Assembly: GCA_020342115.1 (NCBI GenBank)
Contig: CP070841.1
Span: 39,427-89,181, forward strand
DNA length: 49,755 bases
Direction of reading: 5' to 3'
Source: Spirochaetota bacterium
GTDB taxonomy: Bacteria > Spirochaetota > B62-G9 > DRHN01
The position numbers were made by a program, and so were the translations under genes. The notes beneath the pieces were generated by a model. It ran no database searches. It was not told the DNA's origin and saw only the letters and a program-made list of their open reading frames with translations. Shown one piece after another: positions 8,917-15,740 of this stretch; within the stretch, counting starts at the first letter, position 1; every line of letters begins with the position of its first letter.

Positions 8917-10599
8917 ATGGATAGAATAAAGAAAAATGCATTATTATTCATAATTGTCTCCTTTATTTTGGTTTTTGTCATTCTATTCATAGCCCTTTTT
9001 ATCTTCCACTCTTCAAAAATTAATGAGCAGACGCTTTTTGTGAGTTCCTTTAAAACCTCACTCGCCTTCAACAGAGCACTAAGAGCGCTCCTCTCGCTTT
9101 TACCTCCTATTATAATATTTTTGTTCGTGACCTCGTTCTCTGTCTTCTTTACACTATCTCCTTTCCAGAAGGAGACCTTTGCTTACAACAGTGTCGCAGT
9201 GCCTTCATTTGCCATGCTTATCATATTTCTCATCATAGTAATATTCTCAGAATTATTTTTCATACCTTTACTGTATAAAAAGGAATCTATAATAGAGTAT
9301 AGATCCATCAAAGCATATAAAACGCTCCTTTATGCAAAGGAGCTTTATAACAGGAGAGATTATGACCGAACGCTCTCCATCCTGGATTTGTACTTCGAGA
9401 TAGATGAGAAGAATAAAGAAGCACAAAAACTCTATACCAGTGCCATGGATAATATTTCAAAAATATCTCCTTCACTGGAAGAGGAGGACGCAAGGGCCGG
9501 AACAACCCCACAGGGGCCAAAATCCTACTACGAAAAAGGAAAAGAAGAATACGAAAATGAAAATTATTATGCCGCTCTGTTCTACCTGGAGAGGGCACTT
9601 AAGCTTCACAGGGACAATAGAGAGATACAAGAACTTTTTGAAAGAAGCAGGAAAAAAGCGCATGACCAGCTCGGAGAGATAACAAGAAAGGAGAGAGAGA
9701 CCAAGAACCTTATCCAGCAAAAGGAGAAAGCTCTAACCGCGCTTGATGATAATCAGCTCTATGAAGCTTACAGTATATTCTATAGTTTGAATAAAAAATA
9801 TCCCGACCTGGAAGACATAAATCTCTACCTGCATACAGTAACAGAGCAACTATTAAAAATTGATTTTCTCACACAGGAATTAACCGAACATGAATGGCTT
9901 CCTACAATCGAAAATATCGTCTTCATCGATCGTCGGGGTTTCTCAAATTCAGTAGGCAGGGTCATACCAGATGATGGCAATTTTTATTTTTACGATATCA
10001 CACGTTACAGGACAGGGTACAATGGCATAGAAATGCAGAATGCTAAATATGGAAAATGGATGGAAGACAAAATTTTAATTAAGAATAACGAAGGCTTTGA
10101 ACCCATCACTGAAGGCGAAGAAGAGCTTCACTACATATATCCATTCGTTCACCCTGGATATCTCCTCTACATAAACGATCCCGAAGAGACAGGTAATCAG
10201 TTAACAATCTACGAAAGGCTATCCCTTTCTGATGATCTCAGAAGATCAGGACTGCCCATCGATGGAAGATTGGTCTACCTCTCGAAAAAGCTGGGAATCT
10301 TTTTCTCTACGTGGGTGCTTTCTCTCTTTCTCTCTGGACTTGGATGGAGAAGAAGATCCGTTTACGAATTTCCACCCCCCCTGAAGCTCATAATTTTTTC
10401 AGTAGTTACCCCATTTATCGTGTATCTGCTTCACCTTATGTATGTTGGGATGAATGAAATTATCATATATTCCCATAACTATTTCACCCGGCTGGTAACT
10501 GAGAGACTTAATGTGGCAATATGGGTTATTCTGGTAAATTGCGTGATTGCAGTTATTGCCACACTCTACTTTCTGGCCCAGAAGAGCGGGGCTGACTAA
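8917..10599 (+). CDS. Membrane protein with TPR-containing insert, LptF/G-like plan
   Basis: A 560-residue protein. Three membrane helices (about 10-30, 57-78, 97-119) are followed by a soluble region of over 300 residues and three C-terminal hydrophobic segments. The soluble part starts with TPR-like helix pairs (AKELYNRRDYDRTLSILDLY, then a second copy around residues 205-230 and a third near 275-295) and continues with a beta-rich segment (about 310-450) like the jellyroll of LptF/G. The gene follows the LptF/G-like gene by 11 nt, and the two probably form a heterodimeric inner-membrane complex. A TPR insertion is not part of standard LptF or LptG. Function is inferred and not certain. It ends 2 nt from the convergent bactofilin gene. 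Confidence 0.7.
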   Translation: MDRIKKNALLFIIVSFILVFVILFIALFIFHSSKINEQTLFVSSFKTSLAFNRALRALLSLLPPIIIFLFVTSFSVFFTLSPFQKETFAYNSVAVPSFAMLIIFLIIVIFSELFFIPLLYKKESIIEYRSIKAYKTLLYAKELYNRRDYDRTLSILDLYFEIDEKNKEAQKLYTSAMDNISKISPSLEEEDARAGTTPQGPKSYYEKGKEEYENENYYAALFYLERALKLHRDNREIQELFERSRKKAHDQLGEITRKERETKNLIQQKEKALTALDDNQLYEAYSIFYSLNKKYPDLEDINLYLHTVTEQLLKIDFLTQELTEHEWLPTIENIVFIDRRGFSNSVGRVIPDDGNFYFYDITRYRTGYNGIEMQNAKYGKWMEDKILIKNNEGFEPITEGEEELHYIYPFVHPGYLLYINDPEETGNQLTIYERLSLSDDLRRSGLPIDGRLVYLSKKLGIFFSTWVLSLFLSGLGWRRRSVYEFPPPLKLIIFSVVTPFIVYLLHLMYVGMNEIIIYSHNYFTRLVTERLNVAIWVILVNCVIAVIATLYFLAQKSGAD

Positions 10600-10601
10600 C
10601 G

Positions 10602-10991
10602 TCAATCCTGTTCATAGAGGTTTTCAACGAGCTCACGTGCATCTTGTTCAGAATTGTGACTGATGGCACATCTTCCCTCCAGGATTGTACCATTTTGGAT
10701 AATGAGCTCTGGGGTTTGAATATCACCAAGTATTTTAGAGGTGGGGAGAAGCAACACCCTGTTTGTCGCCTGTATGTTCCCTATGAGAATACCTTCAACC
10801 ACTACGCTGGAAGCTTTTATATTGGATTTTACCTTGCCTTTTGGGCCTATGAAAACCTTGTCTACTATAAGTGCCTCGCCTTCGAACTTACCATCGATTC
10901 TGATAGCACCCTTTATTGCAAACTTACCTTCGAAAGACGATGTCAGTCCAATGGTGCTGTTGGTTTCTTCACCCATTTGCATATTTGGCAT
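10602..10991 (-). CDS. Bactofilin (polymer-forming cytoskeletal protein)
   Basis: A 129-residue bactofilin. The central beta-helix is visible as repeats: IKGAIRIDGKFEGEA, VFIGPKGKVKSNIKAS, VVVEGILIGNIQAT, ILGDIQTPELIIQNG, with the family's FEG and G-x-I periodicity. A short flexible N-terminus (residues 1-15) and an acidic C-terminus flank it, as is usual. Bactofilins polymerise without nucleotide on the inner membrane face and influence cell shape, including helical curvature in spirochetes. An in-frame ATG at codon 6 is an alternative start. It lies 51 nt downstream of the coiled-coil gene at 11043 and is probably co-transcribed with it. Confidence 0.92.
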   Translation of the reverse strand: MPNMQMGEETNSTIGLTSSFEGKFAIKGAIRIDGKFEGEALIVDKVFIGPKGKVKSNIKASSVVVEGILIGNIQATNRVLLLPTSKILGDIQTPELIIQNGTILEGRCAISHNSEQDARELVENLYEQD

Positions 10992-11042
10992 GGTACTACG
11001 ACCCCTGCGTTATAAACTATTTTGTATTCAGGTATATGATTC

Positions 11043-11798
11043 TTAAAGCTCGGGCATTGCAAGAAATTTAATAAACTCTTCAGAAAAAGTGTATATTTCC
11101 TTCAGTGCCTTGATAACAGAATAATTATTAAGCTTTATATTCTTCTCAAACTCCTCAAGACTGATGGTATCATCAGGGTTCATGAGGATTGTTCCCCCCG
11201 CTTTACTATCAGCCACGATAAGTTTCAGGAAGCCTCGCATATCTTTGAAAAAACTATCCAGAGCAAATAAGTATCTCTGCCGTCCCTTTTGTGTGACAGA
11301 TTTGTCTCTAAAAATTGTGCTCGACTCAAACTCTTTTTTCTGCTGAAGTTCTTCTTCATAATCGTACTGCTTCAACAGATGCATGATCTCCATGAACTTA
11401 GGATAAAAGGTGTCTCTTTTTCCTGAATGACTGTAGTCCAGTTTAATATAATGAGCACTGAGAATTGGCAGATAATTTGCCTCGAAGAAGGTCATGTATG
11501 ACACAACCGCATCCATCTCACGGTCTTTAGAGTCTTTCTTGTACTTTGATATGGTTATTTTGCTTAAAATGGACGATACTCCGGTTCGACTTTCAACCCC
11601 TTCATCATCTGTCTTTTCCTCACCAATGGCTTCAATACGTTGCTGGAGTTTCTTTATGACTTTCTTTAGATCCTGCATATCTTTATATACCCTTTGCTTC
11701 TGAGTAATGCTTGTGGATGTTTTGTATACCCCCTCCAGCTGTTTCTGCACTCTCTCTTTTTGCTCCAGCTCTCGTCTGATATCACCCTTCTTCTCCAT
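11043..11798 (-). CDS. Coiled-coil protein of unknown function
   Basis: A 251-residue soluble protein. Residues 1-60 are strongly predicted coiled coil by eye (RRELEQKERVQKQLEG, LKKVIKKLQQRIEAIGEE); after a polar linker, a helical domain rich in aromatic residues (YMTFFEANYLPILSAHYIKLDY) fills the rest. I do not recognise a named family. It sits between a terminator following the flaA genes and the bactofilin gene, so it is most likely the first gene of a two-gene unit with the bactofilin and may have a cell-shape or envelope role (inference from context only). AGGAA precedes the ATG at a normal distance. Confidence 0.75.
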   Translation of the reverse strand: MEKKGDIRRELEQKERVQKQLEGVYKTSTSITQKQRVYKDMQDLKKVIKKLQQRIEAIGEEKTDDEGVESRTGVSSILSKITISKYKKDSKDREMDAVVSYMTFFEANYLPILSAHYIKLDYSHSGKRDTFYPKFMEIMHLLKQYDYEEELQQKKEFESSTIFRDKSVTQKGRQRYLFALDSFFKDMRGFLKLIVADSKAGGTILMNPDDTISLEEFEKNIKLNNYSVIKALKEIYTFSEEFIKFLAMPEL

Positions 11799-11850
11799 TT
11801 CCGATTCCTGAATATTTTATTGGATTAAATGCGAAACTTTGACTATATAA

Positions 11851-11888
11851 AAATAATCTCTATTCGTAAAAACGAATAGAGATTATTT
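11851..11888 (-). terminator. Rho-independent terminator after the flaA genes
   Basis: A perfect 17-bp stem (AAATAATCTCTATTCGT and its complement) with a 4-nt loop, followed on the minus strand by a T-rich run (TTATTTTTATA). It lies 60 nt downstream of the second flaA stop codon and upstream of the 11798 start, as expected for a terminator of the flaA operon. Its symmetry would also give a weaker hairpin on the plus strand. Confidence 0.75.
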
Positions 11889-11947
11889 GTTTATGATTGC
11901 CTGAGTATATTTACACCCTTGAGGGCTGGAATACATTAATGTGTCTA

Positions 11948-12646
11948 TTACCAGCCATCTTCCATATCGTCTTCGTCTCTGTGCTCCTCAAGGTAGATGT
12001 CTGTTATTGCACGAAGCTCATCTAAATAAACATAATATACACCGTAGCTCTCTTCCGGATCTGTCCTGATACTAAAACCAGCAATACTCACACCTCTCCA
12101 TTCTGGACTGTGATATGCTTCTTGCTCTATAGTTATAGGCACAGCTCTGGAGACCTTCTTCCATCCTGCGAAATCCAAAAGACCCATATCAACGATCATC
12201 TCGGAGCCTTTATAATCCAACACATGTAAGTAAAGTCTATGCTTGAAACTCCTGCCACATATCCATACGCTTATAGCCTTCGTAATACCAGGCACCTTGA
12301 TAGGTTTCGGGGGTCTTAAACTTATGTTGGTATGCGCCCTCATGTTAAAGGCAACTTTGACACCGAGAACGAAATTATTTTCTGTACCATCATTCGGGTC
12401 TATCTCAGGAAGCTCAAGCGGTCTCCCTCTTCTTTTCATTGATAAAACAATTCCCTGGTCCACAGCCATATGGGACTCCCAAGCATCAGCATCCTCAAAG
12501 TGGGTTACAGGGATATCAGCCAAGATCTGCTGTGATGTTGTTATCCCTACACGCAGGTCTTCGACATCTTCTTCCTGTGCCATTAAAGAAAGTGGAACCA
12601 GTGTTAGTAATGCACCAATTATTATATAAAAAATCGTTCTACTCAT
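11948..12646 (-). CDS. flaA: FlaA family flagellar filament sheath protein
   Basis: A 232-residue exported protein: signal peptide (residues 1-23, ending LMAQ-EED), then a FlaA domain with VTHFEDADAWESH, FVLGVKVAFNMRAHTNISLRP, and the C-terminal SYGVYYVYLDELRAITDIY that is typical of spirochete FlaA. FlaA proteins sheath or decorate the periplasmic flagellar filament core of FlaB. It is the second of two flaA paralogs 15 nt apart and shares with the first the order FEDAD/DFEDND, VKAAF, TEPEE/DPEES and YFDHMKVLTD-like C-terminus. AAGGAG precedes the ATG. The very acidic tail (EEHRDEDDMEDGW) differs from its neighbour. Confidence 0.9.
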   Translation of the reverse strand: MSRTIFYIIIGALLTLVPLSLMAQEEDVEDLRVGITTSQQILADIPVTHFEDADAWESHMAVDQGIVLSMKRRGRPLELPEIDPNDGTENNFVLGVKVAFNMRAHTNISLRPPKPIKVPGITKAISVWICGRSFKHRLYLHVLDYKGSEMIVDMGLLDFAGWKKVSRAVPITIEQEAYHSPEWRGVSIAGFSIRTDPEESYGVYYVYLDELRAITDIYLEEHRDEDDMEDGW

Positions 12647-12661
12647 TTATGGTGTCTCCTT

Positions 12662-13369
12662 TTATTGTGAACTCCATATTTCGTCTGTTCGGTCAGCAAG
12701 CTCGTCTCCATCGAATCGCTGTGTGTACATATCTGTTAAAACCTTCATGTGATCAAAATATATGACATAGCTGTCAACCCGTTCTGTAGGCTCTGTCCAA
12801 ATCACAAGTCTTACAAGACTAAGAGGCTTCTCCATTGGGAGATATCGAACTGTTTGGGGAATATGTTTTGGTATATTGACAGATAGATTTCTCCAGCCCA
12901 TGAAATGGAGACTTCCTAGGGGGAGCCTGTGAACAATTCCCCTGTAATCCCTGAGATGCGCCTCCAGGTTGTAGTAGTAATTAGCTCCCCAGACCCAAAC
13001 GTCAAGCGTTTCAGCCCTGCCAGGAACTAAAAGCTCCTCTTCTGGATAGATCGTGACACTGTTGTATCCTTTTCTCGTAAATGCTGCTTTCACTCCCATG
13101 ACGTACTTGTTATCTTCCTCGGAATATGTGCTGCTCATTCCAACAGGTCTCCCCTCCACGCCGAACTTAAGTTGAGGATATTCTTCGTCAGTAAACCGGG
13201 AGGCTGTAACCTGCCAGTTGTTATCATTATCCTCAAAATCATCTATTACGACCGACTGAATATCCTTCATTCGGTAGTCCAGCATGAAACCAATGAGCTG
13301 GGCATGACTGATTGCTGGAAGAATGAGGAGGAGTCCAGCAATAATTATGAATATGACCTTGAGCTTCAT
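12662..13369 (-). CDS. flaA: FlaA family flagellar filament sheath protein (first of pair)
   Basis: A 235-residue exported protein with signal peptide (residues 1-23, cleavage near SHAQ-LIG). Landmarks: VVIDDFEDNDNNWQVTAS, a YVMGVKAAFTRKGYNSVTIYP segment, WVWGANYYYNL and YVIYFDHMKVLTDMY, all characteristic of spirochete FlaA. It is the first gene after the sigma-28-like promoter at 13424-13451 and is followed 15 nt later by the second flaA. AAGGAGCAG gives a good ribosome-binding site. Location is the periplasmic space, on the flagellar filament. The two paralogs are quite divergent, so they may form a heteromeric sheath. Confidence 0.92.
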   Translation of the reverse strand: MKLKVIFIIIAGLLLILPAISHAQLIGFMLDYRMKDIQSVVIDDFEDNDNNWQVTASRFTDEEYPQLKFGVEGRPVGMSSTYSEEDNKYVMGVKAAFTRKGYNSVTIYPEEELLVPGRAETLDVWVWGANYYYNLEAHLRDYRGIVHRLPLGSLHFMGWRNLSVNIPKHIPQTVRYLPMEKPLSLVRLVIWTEPTERVDSYVIYFDHMKVLTDMYTQRFDGDELADRTDEIWSSQ

Positions 13370-13423
13370 TACTCTGCTCCTTTTTCATAGATAAAGGTTA
13401 AAGTATATTAAACTCCTTATTTC

Positions 13424-13451
13424 TTATCGGTTACCCTACTTCGATTTTTTA
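13424..13451 (-). promoter_or_regulatory. Sigma-28 (FliA) type flagellar promoter of flaA
   Basis: On the minus strand TAAA is followed after 16 nt by ACCGATAA (15 nt if the adjacent AAAA is used as -35), closely matching the TAAA-N15-GCCGATAA consensus for FliA promoters. It lies about 55 nt before the first flaA start codon, which is where a class-3 flagellar promoter is expected. Confidence 0.85.
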
Positions 13452-13485
13452 ACGTTTTTCTACTATTTTTAAAGTATAGAGCCTA

Positions 13486-14388
13486 TTATGATACCCTGTC
13501 AACCCAATCTTTTAGTCTTTCATACCCCTCATGAGCCATATATGAGCTTCTCACATAGGGTCCTGATGCAACATAGAGAAATCCTATCCTTTTTGCTTCA
13601 TTTTCATAATAGCGAAAGATATCAGGGTGGACATATTCCTGAACAGGAAAGTTTGCTCTGCTGGGTCTGAGATACTGACCGATTGTGACTGCATCACACC
13701 CTGCGGTTTTCAATTCATGAAGAAGCTTGATCACTTCCTGTTTTGACTCTCCAAGCCCAACCATAAACCCAGATTTAAGCATTAATGCTGGATAATTGGC
13801 TTTTAAATATTTCAGCAGCTGTATTGATCTCTGGTAATCCGCTTGAGGTCTTACCTGTTTGTAAAGCCTTGGTACTGTTTCTATATTGTGATTGTAGACA
13901 TCGGGGACACAATTTGCGACTGTATCAATCGAGCGCCTTCTTCCCAAAAAATCTGGAGTAAGGACTTCAATTTTAATGGTATCGTCGTACTTCTTGATCG
14001 CCAACACGGTTCGCGCAAACTGCATTGCACCGCCATCCGGAATATCATCTCGCGTTACAGAGGTGATGACAACATATCTTAATCCGAGTAATTTTACCGC
14101 TTTACAAATTCTCTCAGGTTCATCTTCATCGAGAGAGAGATTTTGGCCAGGCTTCAAGCACTCTACTGCACAAAACGTACAATTACGTGTGCATTTATTC
14201 CCGAGTATCATAAATGTTGCCCTTTTGCTTGAATAACATTCGGAAAGGTTTGGGCACCTGGCGTGACTGCATACTGTATTTAAATCAAGGTCATGAAGTA
14301 TGTTTTTCACACTATGCCGTTTTTCGCTATACTCAACTTTCTTCCTGAGCCACAAAGGCTTTTTCAATGCCTCTCGATTTTTCTCCAC
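13486..14388 (-). CDS. lipA: Lipoyl synthase
   Basis: A radical SAM enzyme that inserts two sulfurs into octanoyl groups on lipoyl domains. Both Fe-S clusters are visible: the auxiliary cluster CSHARCPNLSEC and the radical SAM CTRNCTFC. VTRDDIPDGG, HNIETVPRLY and KSGFMVGLGE are standard LipA motifs, and the Arg-Ser-Ser-Tyr near the C-terminus (YVRSSYMA) matches the conserved RSSY. I place the start at the GTG at 14388, preceded 5 nt upstream by GAGG, giving 300 residues; an upstream ATG at 14448 would add 20 hydrophobic residues unlike LipA. No lipB or lipoylated protein gene is in the window. Confidence 0.93.
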   Translation of the reverse strand: MEKNREALKKPLWLRKKVEYSEKRHSVKNILHDLDLNTVCSHARCPNLSECYSSKRATFMILGNKCTRNCTFCAVECLKPGQNLSLDEDEPERICKAVKLLGLRYVVITSVTRDDIPDGGAMQFARTVLAIKKYDDTIKIEVLTPDFLGRRRSIDTVANCVPDVYNHNIETVPRLYKQVRPQADYQRSIQLLKYLKANYPALMLKSGFMVGLGESKQEVIKLLHELKTAGCDAVTIGQYLRPSRANFPVQEYVHPDIFRYYENEAKRIGFLYVASGPYVRSSYMAHEGYERLKDWVDRVS

Positions 14389-14470
14389 TACTACCTCACT
14401 GATCAATGTATGTATGAAGAAAATAGTGATGATACTATGTGTTGTCAAGGGTTGGGTATTTCTGAGGTTA

Positions 14471-15166
14471 TTACGATTTCTTCTTCACCACAAAGGGGTC
14501 TTGCAGGTTATACCGATTCTTCATGGAAATCATGGTGTTTCTCGCTATACCTTCTGTTTCAAATGGACCGACTCTCACCCTGTAAAAGTTCTTGTCATCT
14601 AATTGTGTCTTTTCTATCACTACTTTATACAGCTTTTTACGAAGCTGTTCTGCCATAGAGTTTGCATTTTCTTCCTTTAAAAAAGAAGCAACCTGAATAT
14701 AATAATCTCCCTTTCCAGTATAGACGGTTTTTGGCCTTGATGGTTTTACCACTTTGACCTGAGTCTCTTTGTTGGCAACTGGAGCCTCAACAGGTTTAGT
14801 TTCCAGCTTTTCTACCTGAACCTCTTTGATCTCCTCAATTTCTTTGACTTTTTCAATCTCATCAGTCTTCTCAATCGGAGTCTGTATCTCTTCAATCTCT
14901 ATATAGCGGCTCTCTTCTTCGAGATCATTCTCGATCAGATCAAGGAGAGTTACCTCTTTTTTCTCTGTTTTCTCGACAAACTCCCTCTTGAACATTTTAG
15001 AGCGGTCTAAGCTGAAGAGCTTCTTCTCCTTCCCGCCTCCAAAAAAAAGCCCTAGGAAGAAAATTCCTATGACAACTATTCCTACAACAAAGACGATCCA
15101 GAATATCCTTCCGGTATCAAGGTTCACCTGGTAATACTCTTTTGTTTTTTTCTTATCCTCTTCCAT
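14471..15166 (-). CDS. SPOR-domain inner-membrane protein
   Basis: A 231-residue protein with a short cytoplasmic N-terminus, one membrane helix (about 21-43, IFWIVFVVGIVVIGIFFLG), a long Glu/Lys-rich linker (about 65-150, with KEIEEIKEVQVEK) and a C-terminal SPOR domain (about 155-225: YYIQVASFLKEENANSMAE, FYRVRVGPFETE). SPOR domains bind denuded glycan strands of peptidoglycan at division sites, so a role in cell-wall remodelling or division is likely. It starts 3 nt after the coaE stop and is preceded by AGGA, so it is part of the polA-coaE unit. Confidence 0.85.
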   Translation of the reverse strand: MEEDKKKTKEYYQVNLDTGRIFWIVFVVGIVVIGIFFLGLFFGGGKEKKLFSLDRSKMFKREFVEKTEKKEVTLLDLIENDLEEESRYIEIEEIQTPIEKTDEIEKVKEIEEIKEVQVEKLETKPVEAPVANKETQVKVVKPSRPKTVYTGKGDYYIQVASFLKEENANSMAEQLRKKLYKVVIEKTQLDDKNFYRVRVGPFETEGIARNTMISMKNRYNLQDPFVVKKKS

Positions 15167-15169
15167 ATT

Positions 15170-15739
15170 CTATTCCTTTTGTCCTAGAAGCTGGATCAGT
15201 GCTCTCATTCTATTCTCAAAATCTTTTTTTTCACCATTGTTGTCAATAACCTTATCGACATAATGCAATTTCTCCTTTAAGGGGATCTGCGCCTTGAGCC
15301 TGAGTGTTGCTTCCTCGTGTGAAAGCATATCTCTGACCATTCCCCTTTTGACTGCCAATTCCTCTTTGGCTTCCAGGCCGATTACAAAATCACACAGAGT
15401 GAAAAGTCCCATCTCAATGAGCAGCGCTGCGTTTATAACAACATCTCTTTTGTTTTTTAAAACCTCCTTTACCCTGCTTACCATTTCAGGATGAACGATA
15501 TCTTCCAGTTCCTTTCTCTTAGTATGGTCATTGAAAACAATATGCCCGAGTTTCTTCCTGTTGATAAGTTCTCCTTTGAGAATTTCTTCACCGAAAACTT
15601 CGACAATTTCTCGCTTCTTATCCTCAAGCACATCATGGCCTATTAGATCCACATCGATTGCATCATACCCGTACTGCTGAAATATGGAACATGCTATACT
15701 TTTCCCTGAACAGTAATTCCCGGTGAGTCCAATTATCAT
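15170..15739 (-). CDS. coaE: Dephospho-CoA kinase
   Basis: It phosphorylates the 3'-hydroxyl of dephospho-CoA, the last step of CoA synthesis. The P-loop is GLTGNYCSGKS at the N-terminus; DVDLIGHDVL, VHPEMVSRV and the lid segment with RGMVRDMLSHEEA are typical. I choose the ATG at 15739 because it puts the P-loop at residue 4 as in other CoaE proteins and gives 189 residues; a longer frame to 15832 overlaps polA and adds unrelated sequence. The ATG lies 1 nt after the polA TGA, indicating translational coupling. Confidence 0.93.
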   Translation of the reverse strand: MIIGLTGNYCSGKSIACSIFQQYGYDAIDVDLIGHDVLEDKKREIVEVFGEEILKGELINRKKLGHIVFNDHTKRKELEDIVHPEMVSRVKEVLKNKRDVVINAALLIEMGLFTLCDFVIGLEAKEELAVKRGMVRDMLSHEEATLRLKAQIPLKEKLHYVDKVIDNNGEKKDFENRMRALIQLLGQKE

Positions 15740-15740
15740 C

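Noticed and set aside
14389-14448. N-terminal extension of LipA from an ATG at 14448
   Set aside because: It would add 20 hydrophobic residues unlike LipA; the GTG at 14388 has GAGG at good spacing.
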